A DNA stretch of 64,000 nt from Verrucomicrobiota bacterium (GCA_018240065.1 JAFEGH010000005.1:1-64000); one strand, 5' to 3'. Positions 35,443 to 44,423 are shown, counted from the first letter of the stretch. The notes: a model not told the origin generated them from the sequence alone. Numbers and translations: made by a program.

Positions 35443-36162
35443 ATGAACCCAGTCGAAGACCTCCTCGCCAAGGCTCCAGTGATCGAGGAAAAGCTCAAGT
35501 ATTCCTTTGCGAACAAACAGCTCCTCGTCCTCTCTTTTGTCCATCGTTCCTTTTTCAATGAGCATCGCGATCTGGCCCCGCAGCATAACGAGAGGCTCGA
35601 GTTCCTCGGCGACTCCGTCCTCGGACTGATCATTTCAGACTATCTGTACGCCCATCTGCCCACAGAGTCGGAAGGATACCTCTCCCACCTGCGCTCCCAT
35701 ATCGTCGAGGCGGGAAGCTGCGCACAGCTGCTGGGACAGCTCGACATCGCGCAGTACGTTCTGCTTGGCAAAGGGGAGAGGATGAACGACGGAAGAGGGC
35801 GCGAGACGATCCTGGCCGACCTGTTCGAGGCGCTCATCGGAGCAATCTATCTCGATGGAGGAATGGAGTCCGCCAAAGCTTTCTTCTTCAGCCATTTTTC
35901 TGAAAAGATCGAAGAGCATTTGAAAAAGCCGCTGCGCAACTGGAAGGCTGAGCTGCAGGACTATTCCCAGAAAAAACATCAGAAGCCCCCGGTCTATAAA
36001 ATTCTCAAAGAATCGGGGCCCGACCACAGCAAGATCTTTCATGTGACGGCCTGCATCGACGAGGTCGATGTCGGCGAGGGGGCAGGCTCTTCAAAAAAAG
36101 AGGCGGAGCAGGCGGCGGCCGAAGATGCTTTAAAAAAACTAGGCGTGGTGCAGGATGGCTAA
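35443..36162 (+). CDS. rnc: ribonuclease III
   Basis: RNase III (239 aa) cuts double-stranded RNA in rRNA and mRNA processing. The endonuclease signature is NERLEFLGDSVLGLIISDYL with the catalytic Glu/Asp set, a second acidic site is DLFEALIGAIYLDGG, and a C-terminal dsRNA-binding domain follows (about 163-235, GAGSSKKEAEQAAAEDALKKL). The stop overlaps radA by eight bases. The rnc-radA-hemC order matches CT297-CT299 of C. trachomatis as I recall. Confidence 0.95.
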   Translation: MNPVEDLLAKAPVIEEKLKYSFANKQLLVLSFVHRSFFNEHRDLAPQHNERLEFLGDSVLGLIISDYLYAHLPTESEGYLSHLRSHIVEAGSCAQLLGQLDIAQYVLLGKGERMNDGRGRETILADLFEALIGAIYLDGGMESAKAFFFSHFSEKIEEHLKKPLRNWKAELQDYSQKKHQKPPVYKILKESGPDHSKIFHVTACIDEVDVGEGAGSSKKEAEQAAAEDALKKLGVVQDG

Positions 36163-37525
36163 GCAAAAAGTGCTTTGGTGCTGCAGCGATTGCGGGCACA
36201 AACAGTCAAAGTGGACAGGCAACTGCACGGTCTGCCAGAAATGGAATACATTCGAACAGGAAATTGAGATCGAGGACAAGGGCAAACGCTTTGAGGCGAT
36301 GAAGACCGGGACTGCGAAACCGATGCGCGTCAAAGAGGTGACCTCGAATGAATTTCGCAGGGTCTCCACCAAGATGCCCGAGTTCGACCGCCTTTTGGGC
36401 GGCGGAATCGTCACAGGTTCTCTATCATTAATCGGCGGCGATCCTGGAATCGGCAAATCGACGCTCATGCTTCAACTGGCGCAAAATCTGGCAGAGCAGG
36501 GATTGACAATTCTTTACGTCTGCGGAGAAGAGTCCGTCGAACAGACTTCGCTGCGTGCAAACCGCCTCGGTGCCGCTGACGACCGGCTCTTTCTCTTAAG
36601 CGACACTCTGTTTTCGAACATCAAAGCGCAGATCGATCACCTCAAACCCGACGCGATGATCGTCGATTCGATCCAGATCCTCTACAAAAGCGAACTTCCT
36701 TCCGCTCCCGGATCGGTCAGCCAGGTCAGAGAGCTGGCGACCGAGTTCATGCATATCGCCAAAGGAATGGGGATTTCGACTTTTTTAATCGGCCATGTCA
36801 CCAAGTCGGGAGAGATCGCCGGCCCGCGGGTATTGGAGCATATCGTCGATACCGTGCTAGACTTCGAAGGGGACAAGCAGCACGGCTACCGTTTGCTCCG
36901 CTCCGTCAAAAACCGATTCGGTCCCACGGATGACATCGCGCTGTTCCAAATGGGAGGACAGGGTCTTTCCGAAGTGAGCAACCCTTCCGTCATCTTTTTG
37001 GAAGAGAGACTTAAAGAAATCCCCGGCTCCGTAATCATCCCCACTGTCGAGGGATCGCGGGCATTGCTCATCGAAGTTCAGGCGCTTGTCGCCGCCTCTG
37101 CGTTCTCGACGTCCACGCGCAAATCGACAGGACTGGATCCAAACCGCCTGGCGCTGCTATTGGCGGTGTTGGAAAAAAAGATGGGCTACCAGCTGCACCA
37201 TTGCGACGTCTTTGTTTCGGTTGCCGGAGGACTGAAAATTTCGGAGCCCGCCATCGACCTCGGCGTCCTGATGGCGATCGGCTCTTCATTCTGCAACCGC
37301 CCCATCGATCCTGAAACAGTCGTGCTTGGCGAAGTCGGCCTTGGCGGAGAAGTGCGCGGAGTGCCGCGCATCGAGAACAGGATCCGCGAGGCGGTCCACA
37401 TGGGCTTTCGGCGCTGCCTGCTCCCAAAGCGCAATTTAAAGGGGCTAGCGCCTGACCTTTCCAAAAAAATTTCCCTGATCGGCGTCGATGTCGTCGAGGA
37501 GGCAATCCGTGAACTGCTCAACTAA
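36155..37525 (+). CDS. radA: DNA repair protein RadA (Sms)
   Basis: RadA (456 aa) is a RecA-like branch-migration ATPase in recombinational repair. In order: a four-Cys zinc motif at the N-terminus (CSDCGHKQSKWTGNCTVCQ), Walker A GGDPGIGKSTLMLQLA, the RadA-specific KNRFG motif (VKNRFGPTDD), and a C-terminal Lon-protease-like domain. It overlaps rnc upstream and hemC downstream, so the four genes rnc-radA-hemC-hemD are one unit. Confidence 0.95.
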   Translation: MAKQKVLWCCSDCGHKQSKWTGNCTVCQKWNTFEQEIEIEDKGKRFEAMKTGTAKPMRVKEVTSNEFRRVSTKMPEFDRLLGGGIVTGSLSLIGGDPGIGKSTLMLQLAQNLAEQGLTILYVCGEESVEQTSLRANRLGAADDRLFLLSDTLFSNIKAQIDHLKPDAMIVDSIQILYKSELPSAPGSVSQVRELATEFMHIAKGMGISTFLIGHVTKSGEIAGPRVLEHIVDTVLDFEGDKQHGYRLLRSVKNRFGPTDDIALFQMGGQGLSEVSNPSVIFLEERLKEIPGSVIIPTVEGSRALLIEVQALVAASAFSTSTRKSTGLDPNRLALLLAVLEKKMGYQLHHCDVFVSVAGGLKISEPAIDLGVLMAIGSSFCNRPIDPETVVLGEVGLGGEVRGVPRIENRIREAVHMGFRRCLLPKRNLKGLAPDLSKKISLIGVDVVEEAIRELLN

Positions 37526-38183
37526 ATTGACGATCACGGTGGGGGCGCGGAGCTCTCCTCTCTCTAGAGCGCAGATGCAGGAGGTGTTGGAGGAGCTGCT
37601 CAAGTTTCATCCCGACGTTGATTTTCAACCTGTATTTATCGAGACTACCGGAGATATGGATCTCAAGACTTCCCTGCGAACACTTGAGAAGACCGATTTT
37701 TTCACGAAAGAGATCGATGTTCTGCAACTTTCAGGGGGATGCCGCGTCAGCGTCCATTCTGCAAAAGATCTTCCTGAGCCGCTTCCCAAAGGCCTGGTTC
37801 TAGCCGCGCTGACAAAAGGGGTCGATCCTTCGGATGCGATCGTTATGCGGGATCATGAATCTCTTGAGAGTTTGCCAAAGGGCGCCAAAATCGGCACTTC
37901 GAGTGTGCGCCGGGAAAAAAACATTCGACAGCTGCGCAGCGATTTGGACTGCGTCGACATCCGCGGCAACATCCAGACGCGCCTTGCGCTCCTCGACCAG
38001 GGAGCGGTCGACGGTGTCGTGATGGCCGAAGCGGCGCTTATCCGTCTCAAGCTTACCCATCGCAACCGCATTCCGCTTCCCGGAGAAAGGGCGGAGCTGC
38101 AAGGCCAGCTCGCTATTCTTGTCAGAGAGGAAGATGAGGAGATGATCCGCTTTTTTCAATCCATCGACTCGAGGTCACGATGA
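37509..38183 (+). CDS. hemC: porphobilinogen deaminase, short chlamydial form
   Basis: HemC (224 aa) polymerises four porphobilinogens to hydroxymethylbilane. Domains 1 and 2 are recognisable: GARSSPLSRAQMQEVLE, VHSAKDLPEPL, the Arg loop GTSSVRREKNIRQLRSDL and VDIRGNIQTRLALLDQG. The protein ends at RFFQSIDSRSR, so the third domain with the Cys that carries the dipyrromethane cofactor is missing, against about 310 residues in most bacteria. GTG at 37509 is chosen because GGAGG lies six bases upstream; an ATG at 37488 overlaps radA more. It overlaps hemD by four bases. Confidence 0.9.
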   Translation: MNCSTKLTITVGARSSPLSRAQMQEVLEELLKFHPDVDFQPVFIETTGDMDLKTSLRTLEKTDFFTKEIDVLQLSGGCRVSVHSAKDLPEPLPKGLVLAALTKGVDPSDAIVMRDHESLESLPKGAKIGTSSVRREKNIRQLRSDLDCVDIRGNIQTRLALLDQGAVDGVVMAEAALIRLKLTHRNRIPLPGERAELQGQLAILVREEDEEMIRFFQSIDSRSR

Positions 38184-38848
38184 AGACGACTCTTTATTTG
38201 GGAACCGATCCAACGCAGTTTGAGGGCAGAGGACGCGCTTCAGGGCACCTGATCCACTATCCGGTCATCAAAATCGTTCCCCGTCCTTTTGACCATCCGG
38301 AAATTAAACACGCGTACGACGATCTTAAAGATTACACCCATTTGCTATTCACGAGCAAGAATGCGGTGAAGGTGTTTTTCGGACATCTTTCCTTAATGAA
38401 AAAAAACATTGAGGAGTTGAAATCTAAGACCGTGATCGCCATCGGCGAGGTCACAGCCGCCCATCTTGCGGCGTTTGGACTCCCCGCAAGCCTAGTCTCT
38501 AAAGAAGAGACTCAGGAGGGAGTTATTAAATTGCTCAATGGAATGGACCTGGACGACGCCTATTTTTTCATGCCGCGCTCTTCTCTTTCGAGACCGGTCC
38601 TTGCAAATTTTTTCAGTGAGAGGGAGATCCGCTTTCAGGCTTGCGATCTTTACGATACCGTCTCTCAGGTCGTCGAGCCGCGGCCCGATTTGAGCGCTGT
38701 CGACGAGATCGTCTTCACCAGTCCTTCGACGGTGAAGGCCTTTATGGAAATTTTTCAGGAGCTGCCAAAGGGGAAAAAATGCCTGGCCATCGGACCTATC
38801 ACGGAGCAGGCATTAAGAGAGGCTATGCAGGTAAAGGAGAGTATCTGA
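38180..38848 (+). CDS. hemD: uroporphyrinogen-III synthase
   Basis: HemD (222 aa) closes and inverts ring D of hydroxymethylbilane to uroporphyrinogen III. The family is weakly conserved, but the two alternating Rossmann-like halves, DYTHLLFTSKNAVKVFF, KTVIAIGEVTAAHLAAFG, DEIVFTSPSTVKAF and KKCLAIGPITEQAL are typical. The ATGA overlap with hemC and the pathway link support it. Its 3' end overlaps the convergent CPBP gene by 26 nt. Confidence 0.87.
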   Translation: MKTTLYLGTDPTQFEGRGRASGHLIHYPVIKIVPRPFDHPEIKHAYDDLKDYTHLLFTSKNAVKVFFGHLSLMKKNIEELKSKTVIAIGEVTAAHLAAFGLPASLVSKEETQEGVIKLLNGMDLDDAYFFMPRSSLSRPVLANFFSEREIRFQACDLYDTVSQVVEPRPDLSAVDEIVFTSPSTVKAFMEIFQELPKGKKCLAIGPITEQALREAMQVKESI

Positions 38849-39530
38849 ACTTGTTCTGAGCGCGCAATTCTTCTTTTGTGTCCATAGCAGATGGCTTGAA
38901 CGCCGAGAATGCGGAGGGGACGGTATTGAATGCCATGTGGGCGGCCAAAGCTGAACCAATTCCAAATTGTGAAGCGAGGATGCCGAGTGCGACCCCATTC
39001 ACTGAAGCCATGACGGCTTGCTGGAAGGCTCCCTTATGCGGGTTCAAATAATGGACGGCTCCAAAGAGAATTCCAGTCGCGACGATGGAAATGCTCGAAG
39101 CGATGCTCAAAGGGGTGCCGATCAAGGCCCCTGCTGAAGCTGGAACGATCATTTGAAAAACCTTCGTCAACATCGGCTGGATCCCGCCGCGGAATACCGC
39201 CTCTTCTGCCAGAGGTGCAAACACGGCGCCGGACAGAAGATCGTTTTGCAGTAGTCTGCTGTATTGGCTGCTTGTCTCTTCTGTATCTTCGATGACTCCC
39301 AAAGATGTCAGTGAGCTCATTGTAATGGCGGTGACGACAAGCATCACCGCTCCTGCCGCGAGTCCAAGTCCGAAGTTAGGCAGAAACAGAACTCCAAGAG
39401 CTATTGCTGTGATCGTCGGAATCAGAAAGAGGAAGTTCCTGGGATTGATGACGCAATCTTTGAGTTTTTCCATTGCTGAAGATGACGAAGCGGTGCTTGT
39501 TTCTGAATGGGCGACGGAGGAAACGCTCAT
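38823..39530 (-). CDS. CPBP-family intramembrane metalloprotease (CAAX-protease-like), paralogue 1
   Basis: The 235-residue membrane protein has about six hydrophobic segments and the three CPBP motifs: EEAVFRG (Glu109, Glu110, Arg114), FGAVHYLN (His160) and HMAFN (His198). In the family these residues form the metalloprotease site of Rce1-like enzymes, which cut membrane-embedded or prenylated proteins. The N-terminus is Ser-rich (TASSSS). It is the last gene of an apparent operon: the paralogue ends 12 bases upstream. AGGA precedes the ATG. Substrate unknown. Confidence 0.85.
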   Translation of the reverse strand: MSVSSVAHSETSTASSSSAMEKLKDCVINPRNFLFLIPTITAIALGVLFLPNFGLGLAAGAVMLVVTAITMSSLTSLGVIEDTEETSSQYSRLLQNDLLSGAVFAPLAEEAVFRGGIQPMLTKVFQMIVPASAGALIGTPLSIASSISIVATGILFGAVHYLNPHKGAFQQAVMASVNGVALGILASQFGIGSALAAHMAFNTVPSAFSAFKPSAMDTKEELRAQNKFRYSPLPA

Positions 39531-39542
39531 TATTGTATTCCT

Positions 39543-40232
39543 TTATGCGCGATTGAGGAGATTGAGCGCAGGAGGCGCTATGTGGTCGCTTTGCCCTACG
39601 ATCCCCTTGCCCAACTTCATTAAGGTGATTGCGATAGTGTTGTTGACCATATGTGCGGCGATGGCAGCAGGAAGACCGAATTGCACCGCTATAAGGCCGA
39701 AGGCGATTCCCGAGAAAGTCGTGGTGATCGCTTGAATATGAGCATTTTTATGCTTGTTGAAGGCATGCGCGAGTCCAAAAATTGCAGCAGTTGCAACAAC
39801 TGCGACAGTGGTGGCGATAGTGATCCCAGGTCCCAGAAGGGCGGCTCCCGCAGCGGGGATGGCCCATAGGACGCAGCGCATCGCAAGAGGCTGGATCAAT
39901 CCGCGAAAGATCCCTTCTTCCGCAATGGGGGCAACCAGCGTGCCCAGCCAAGGATTCTCGAGAATACTTTTCTCATACTCGCTGTTCTCATCTTTTTGAG
40001 TAAGGCCGGCTGCGTTCATGACGATCGAAACGACCGCCATTGCCGCCAAGATACCGGCTCCTGCCGCCATTCCTATTGCAAAATTCGGAGCAAATATGAC
40101 GCCGATGGCAAGGGCCCCGATGGTGGGGACGAGATAAAGCCAATTTTGCGGGTTGGCGATAGATTCTTTAGCGGCTTCGAAGTACCGCATTGCCGAATCG
40201 TTTGAATCCAATGAGACAGCTGAAGCAGACAT
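39543..40232 (-). CDS. CPBP-family intramembrane metalloprotease, paralogue 2
   Basis: The 229-residue protein is clearly a sister of the next gene: the same length, a shared start region (SANPQNWLYLVPTIGALAIG against NPRNFLFLIPTITAIALG), and the full motif set EEGIFRG (Glu105, Glu106, Arg110), FGLAHAFN (His156) and HMVNN (His194). About six membrane segments. ATG at 40232 is preferred to a TTG at 40244 that would nearly abut the upstream gene. The two are a tandem duplication that has diverged strongly while keeping active-site residues, which suggests both are functional. Confidence 0.83.
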   Translation of the reverse strand: MSASAVSLDSNDSAMRYFEAAKESIANPQNWLYLVPTIGALAIGVIFAPNFAIGMAAGAGILAAMAVVSIVMNAAGLTQKDENSEYEKSILENPWLGTLVAPIAEEGIFRGLIQPLAMRCVLWAIPAAGAALLGPGITIATTVAVVATAAIFGLAHAFNKHKNAHIQAITTTFSGIAFGLIAVQFGLPAAIAAHMVNNTIAITLMKLGKGIVGQSDHIAPPALNLLNRA

Positions 40233-40245
40233 AAATTTTCTCAAA

Positions 40246-41403
40246 TTAAAAGATTGTTAGTTCCTGGCCACTCGCATCGAATGCTTTGCCCCCATGGAGC
40301 AATGCTTGCCTTGCAAAGGGGACGAAGTTGCCTTGGGGGTTATGCGAAAGCCCTGCGTTGTGATCATCGCGGACAGCAATCACAATCTCTTTAAAGCAGT
40401 GAGCGAACTCACGGTTAATGACGTCGACAGCCAGTTGCGCAATATGCTCGGGAGGATTGCGGTATGCTCCGCAGCCAAGCGCTCCAAAGACGACCGACTT
40501 ATGCCCATTCCGATAGGCCATTTCAAAGAAGGAACGTATCTTTTCTCTGGTCATCGCAGCATCGTTCTCTCTTAGACGCGGTCTTCCTGTGGAGTAATCT
40601 AGCGAAGGGCTATTGAACGCGGCGACGATTCCAAAGCCCACTTCGAATGGTTGGTCGAGGTTTTGGTAGCCTTTGTCGTTTGCAGCGCGAAAGACAGGGA
40701 CGTGAGGAACATAGAGTCCGGCAGAAGTTGATTGGCTGCTTAAAGGATAGAAATTGCGGCTCTGCAATCCATGCTGGGTATCTGCAGCCATGCAGAGTCC
40801 CGACCTGCGGCAGCAATCTTCTTCCTGGGCTCTTGCCCCTTGCATATAGCCTCCGCCAAAGTGGCCGTCGCTGGCCATATCAAGCACGAGGGGGTTGAGT
40901 CCTTTGTCGTGCAGCTCTTTGGCGGCGTAGAGACAATCCAGGTTTTTAACGACCAGCTGGGTCCGTTCTGCGCCCGGGCGTTGGAAAACGGCGCCGGCAG
41001 ATCGAAGCAGGCTTGCGCCCGAGATCGCTCTTGAAAGATCGAAGTTGTGCAGAGTCCCATCCGGAGCAGTGTAGAACCCGGCCTTTAAATCGGTGAGGGT
41101 TTCCTTCATGACATCGACAAGGTCAGTCCGATTGGCCGTTGTCCCGTTTGTTCGAGAAGCAAACGCATTCTGGACTGCAAAATAGGAGAGGATGGCGGAT
41201 GTCGAAAGGGCGACGACAGATGCGATCGCCAGAATCACGGCCAAAGGAACGGATGCGACAAGGAGGGAGGCTCCGGCGGAAGCGGCAATGCCAAGAGCGG
41301 CAAAAGCTGCTGCAGTGCAAGCGGTAATCCGGGGGTTCTGCTGAACTAAATCAATAAAAGGAGCGGTAAAAGAGGGGGATTGGGGAGACACTGTCGTTGT
41401 CAT
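40246..41403 (-). CDS. membrane-anchored PARG-like macrodomain protein (TIGR02452/DUF2263 type), Inc-effector candidate
   Basis: The 385-residue product starts with a polar segment (1-25), then two hydrophobic stretches (about 28-51 and 53-77) broken by one Pro, the bilobed pattern of inclusion-membrane proteins. The rest is a bacterial-type poly(ADP-ribose) glycohydrolase macrodomain: FGGGYMQGARAQEEDCCRRS holds the PARG signature GGG(183-185)-x7-QEE(193-195), where the second Glu is catalytic; YVPHVPVFR and VVFGALGCGAYRNPP are further family stretches. It would remove ADP-ribose chains from proteins. It heads a run of three minus-strand genes with gaps of 13 and 12 nt. Secretion and host targeting are inference. 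Confidence 0.85.
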   Translation of the reverse strand: MTTTVSPQSPSFTAPFIDLVQQNPRITACTAAAFAALGIAASAGASLLVASVPLAVILAIASVVALSTSAILSYFAVQNAFASRTNGTTANRTDLVDVMKETLTDLKAGFYTAPDGTLHNFDLSRAISGASLLRSAGAVFQRPGAERTQLVVKNLDCLYAAKELHDKGLNPLVLDMASDGHFGGGYMQGARAQEEDCCRRSGLCMAADTQHGLQSRNFYPLSSQSTSAGLYVPHVPVFRAANDKGYQNLDQPFEVGFGIVAAFNSPSLDYSTGRPRLRENDAAMTREKIRSFFEMAYRNGHKSVVFGALGCGAYRNPPEHIAQLAVDVINREFAHCFKEIVIAVRDDHNAGLSHNPQGNFVPFARQALLHGGKAFDASGQELTIF

Positions 41404-41573
41404 AGCTTCCTAAAATAAAATTTAATAATCCGGAATATTTTAACATAAAATTGTAATTTCCGTCTAATAAATTGGCGAATCGGTAATCGGCTGATGTAAT
41501 TGATCTGATTAGTGAAAGTTAATGACTGCCGTAATAATCTTTCTTCTTAATTCCTCTCCGGATCAACTTAAAT

Positions 41574-41602
41574 TTTACAAAATATGTGCGGAAAAGTATG
41601 AT
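41574..41602 (+). promoter_or_regulatory. sodA promoter
   Basis: TTTACA (41574-41579), 17 bp, TATGAT (41597-41602) lies 30 bp before the sodA ATG and differs from consensus at two positions. The rest of the 41404-41631 gap shows no gene. Confidence 0.65.
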
Positions 41603-41631
41603 TTTGATGACAATTGAAAAGGAGTTCCGCC

Positions 41632-42249
41632 ATGTCTAATTTTACCCCTTACAAACTGCCAGATCTTCCCTATGACTTCTCCGCGCTGGAGCCGGTCATT
41701 ACAGCTGAAATCATGCAATTGCATTATTCCAAGCACCATAACGCCTATGTCACCAACCTCAATGCCGCTTTAGAGAAATACCAGGAAGCGGAAAGCCGAG
41801 GCGATGTCGCAGCGATGATCGCCTTGCAGTCCGCGATCAAGTTCAATGGCGGCGGCCATGTGAACCATTCGATTTTCTGGACCAACCTGGCGCCTGTGGG
41901 GAAAGGAGGGGGAGAGGCTCCAAAAGGGGATCTCGCCCAGGCAATTCAGTCTGAGTTCGGATCGGTCGACTCTCTGATCGAGAAGATGAGCCAGGCATCT
42001 GTTGCCGTTCAAGGCTCCGGATGGGGATGGCTCGGATTCAATAAAGCGGCGAATCGTCTTGTTATTGCCAGCTGTTCAAATCAGGACCCTCTCAGCACTC
42101 TTGGATTTGTCCCTCTGCTTGGAATTGACGTGTGGGAACATGCCTACTACCTGCAATATAAGAACATGCGCGCAGACTATGTGAAAAATATTTGGAAAAT
42201 AGTGAATTGGCAGAACGTCGAAGAGCGTTTCTCTCAGGCTAAAAAATAA
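41632..42249 (+). CDS. sodA: superoxide dismutase, Mn/Fe family
   Basis: The enzyme (205 aa) disproportionates superoxide. Metal ligands are visible in [27 protein letters not shown] and [22 protein letters not shown] is the family loop. The residues around DVWEHAYYL favour the manganese type, but metal choice cannot be settled by sequence. ATG at 41632 has AAGGAG at ideal distance; an ATG-less extension upstream is not supported. sod-accD-dut-ptsN-ptsN matches CT294-CT290 as I recall. Confidence 0.94.
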   Translation: MSNFTPYKLPDLPYDFSALEPVITAEIMQLHYSKHHNAYVTNLNAALEKYQEAESRGDVAAMIALQSAIKFNGGGHVNHSIFWTNLAPVGKGGGEAPKGDLAQAIQSEFGSVDSLIEKMSQASVAVQGSGWGWLGFNKAANRLVIASCSNQDPLSTLGFVPLLGIDVWEHAYYLQYKNMRADYVKNIWKIVNWQNVEERFSQAKK

Positions 42250-42394
42250 TTTTAAATCGAATTGTCCGTAAAAATTAATCCCTTGCTGGAGTATCAAGTT
42301 CCTTGTCTTTAGAGAGATCTGTAACGCTTCGCGCAGGTGAGAAAGATTTTTTTAGAGCCGGGCTGAATTAAGTGCGCGCGTTTGATTTTGGCTA

Positions 42395-42424
42395 TTGATG
42401 CTGGAAATTCGATTATGTTATATT
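42395..42424 (+). promoter_or_regulatory. promoter candidate of accD operon
   Basis: TTGATG (42395-42400), 18 bp, TATATT (42419-42424) is 36 bp before the accD ATG; a moderate match. Confidence 0.4.
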
Positions 42425-42459
42425 TGATCAAATTTTGAAAAGATTAACGATGGGTGTTT

Positions 42460-43401
42460 ATGGGATTATTTTCGCGTAATAAGCCGAAAATTAAAGTCCA
42501 ATCGACAAAGAAGGACGGCTACAGCGGCTGGGTTAAATGCACCCATTGCAACGATATGGTGCATGCGAGCGAGCTTCAGCAGAATCTTCACTGCTGTCCT
42601 AAGTGCAGTTACCATTACCGCCTTTCTGCGTCCCAGCGCGTGCAGTTGCTGGCGGACGAGGGATCGTTCAAGGAACTGTTCACGGAATTCAAGCCTCTAG
42701 ACCCTCTTCAATTCGTCGATACGGAAGCCTACGTCAAACGTCTTGAGAGCGCCAAGAAGAATTCGGGGCGGGATGAGGCCGCGATGGTCGGGACTGCAAA
42801 AATCCTCGGCAAGGACGTCGCTCTCGGAGTTCTCGACTTTTCCTTCATGGCAGGTTCGATGGGATCGGTCGTCGGCGAGCGCCTCACATCGATCATCGAG
42901 TACGCGACTTTCAAGAAACTCCCTCTCATTCTCATCTCCGCATCCGGCGGAGCGCGCATGCAGGAGTCTTCCCTTTCCCTCATGCAAATGGCCAAGACCT
43001 CAGCGGCTTTGGCCAAGCACCACGAGAAAGGGCTTCTTTATATTTCCGTTCTGACGAATCCGACCACAGGAGGAGTCACGGCCTCATTTGCGACATTGGG
43101 CGATGTGATTATCGCGGAGCCTGATGCTTTGATTGCCTTTGCCGGCCCTCGCGTCGTCGAGCAGGCGATGCGGGAAAAACTTCCTCCCGGCGCCCAGCGT
43201 TCTGAATTTTTGCTGGAAAGAGGAATGATCGATTGCATTGTTAATCGCCATGAATTAAAACAGAAATTATTCCAACTGCTAGATTTTCTGACCGGCAACG
43301 AACGCGCTTATCAAGAAAACACCGCGTTCCGGGTGATGTATGGACAATCGCTCGGCAAGCTGCCGCAGAAACTTAAGGAATTGTTGACCTTGACTGAGTG
43401 A
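42460..43401 (+). CDS. accD: acetyl-CoA carboxylase carboxyltransferase subunit beta
   Basis: AccD (313 aa) with AccA transfers the carboxyl group from biotin to acetyl-CoA in fatty-acid synthesis. A four-Cys zinc ribbon (CTHCNDMVHASEL...CCPKC) opens the protein and a crotonase-fold carboxyltransferase domain follows, with LILISASGGARMQESSLSL and NPTTGGVTASFATLGD. ATG at 42460 is chosen to begin MGLFSRNK, the usual type of N-terminus; a GTG two codons earlier is possible. Downstream dut begins after 45 bp. Confidence 0.94.
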   Translation: MGLFSRNKPKIKVQSTKKDGYSGWVKCTHCNDMVHASELQQNLHCCPKCSYHYRLSASQRVQLLADEGSFKELFTEFKPLDPLQFVDTEAYVKRLESAKKNSGRDEAAMVGTAKILGKDVALGVLDFSFMAGSMGSVVGERLTSIIEYATFKKLPLILISASGGARMQESSLSLMQMAKTSAALAKHHEKGLLYISVLTNPTTGGVTASFATLGDVIIAEPDALIAFAGPRVVEQAMREKLPPGAQRSEFLLERGMIDCIVNRHELKQKLFQLLDFLTGNERAYQENTAFRVMYGQSLGKLPQKLKELLTLTE

Positions 43402-43446
43402 TCTTAAAGAACCCAGAAGCGGAAACTCTAAACTAATCGAAGTGCC

Positions 43447-43890
43447 ATGGAAGAGATCGAAATCCAAACTGTTCCGACCGATCCTGATTTTATTCCCGTT
43501 TATGCTTCAGAGCTTGCCGCCGGAGCAGATATCAAAGCCTGCATCAAAGAACCTATCGTCATCGAGCCCGGCGCGTCCGCGCTGATCCCTTCGGGACTCC
43601 GATTTGCAATCCCGGAAGGATATGAAATCCAGGTTCGCCCCCGAAGCGGACTGGCCCTGAAAAATCAAATTACCGTTTTGAATACACCTGGCACCATCGA
43701 CGCGGATTATCGCGGAGAGGTTGGGGTTATTTTGATCAACCACGGAAAGAGCGCCTTTGCCGTCACGCCGGGCATGCGCATTGCGCAGATTGTTCTGGCG
43801 AAGGTCGAACGCGCCCGTTTCCTGTTAGAGGGGGCACTAGTGTCAACTTCAAGAGGAGAGGGCGGATTTGGCCATACTGGCACGCATTAA
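43447..43890 (+). CDS. dut: dUTP diphosphatase
   Basis: dUTPase (147 aa) hydrolyses dUTP to dUMP, keeping uracil out of DNA and supplying thymidylate synthesis. The trimeric-type motifs appear in order: [45 protein letters not shown] and the P-loop-like C-terminus [11 protein letters not shown]. Start ATG at 43447 follows a weak site. It is followed by the two ptsN genes. Confidence 0.95.
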   Translation: MEEIEIQTVPTDPDFIPVYASELAAGADIKACIKEPIVIEPGASALIPSGLRFAIPEGYEIQVRPRSGLALKNQITVLNTPGTIDADYRGEVGVILINHGKSAFAVTPGMRIAQIVLAKVERARFLLEGALVSTSRGEGGFGHTGTH

Positions 43891-43948
43891 TCACCAAATC
43901 GCCATGGGTCTTGGCGATTTAAAAAAACTGTTCAAGAAAGGAGAGTGT

Positions 43949-44398
43949 GTGGCGATCTCCAATTATTTGGATGAGCGTCTCGTCCTGTTTTTAAATGCGG
44001 ATTCGCGCGACGATGCTCTCGACCAATTGATCCATGTTCTGGAAAAAGCGGGAAAATTAAAAAATCCCAAGGTTTTCCACGATGCTATTTTGGAGCGTGA
44101 AAAGATCGTCTCTACAGGGATTGGCCTCGGCGTTGCCATTCCTCACGCCAAATTGCATGGGTATAATGAGTTTTTCATCGCCATCGGAGTCCAGGGGAAA
44201 AAGGGGATCGAGTGGAATGCCCTCGACGGCTCTCCCGTCCGTCTGATTTTTTTGATCGGCGGACCGGAGAACAAACAGACTGAGTACCTGAAAATATTGT
44301 CCCATCTCACGATGGCCATTAAAAATGAAGAGAGGCGCAAAAAACTGCTCAAGACGTATGATGCGAGAGAAGTGATCAGTTTATTCGCTGGTTGCTAA
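43949..44398 (+). CDS. ptsN: nitrogen PTS-type EIIA protein PtsN (first paralogue)
   Basis: The 149-residue protein is a IIA-Ntr domain; the phosphorylatable His is in GLGVAIPHAKLHG. In other bacteria IIA-Ntr is a phosphorylation-controlled regulator rather than a sugar transporter. GTG at 43949 is chosen because AAGGAG lies six bases upstream and MAISNYLDERL is the typical N-terminus; the frame is open further upstream into dut. A second ptsN gene follows after 25 bases. Confidence 0.88.
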   Translation: MAISNYLDERLVLFLNADSRDDALDQLIHVLEKAGKLKNPKVFHDAILEREKIVSTGIGLGVAIPHAKLHGYNEFFIAIGVQGKKGIEWNALDGSPVRLIFLIGGPENKQTEYLKILSHLTMAIKNEERRKKLLKTYDAREVISLFAGC

Positions 44399-44423
44399 GG
44401 CCTCAAGCTCAAGGAAGGTTGCT

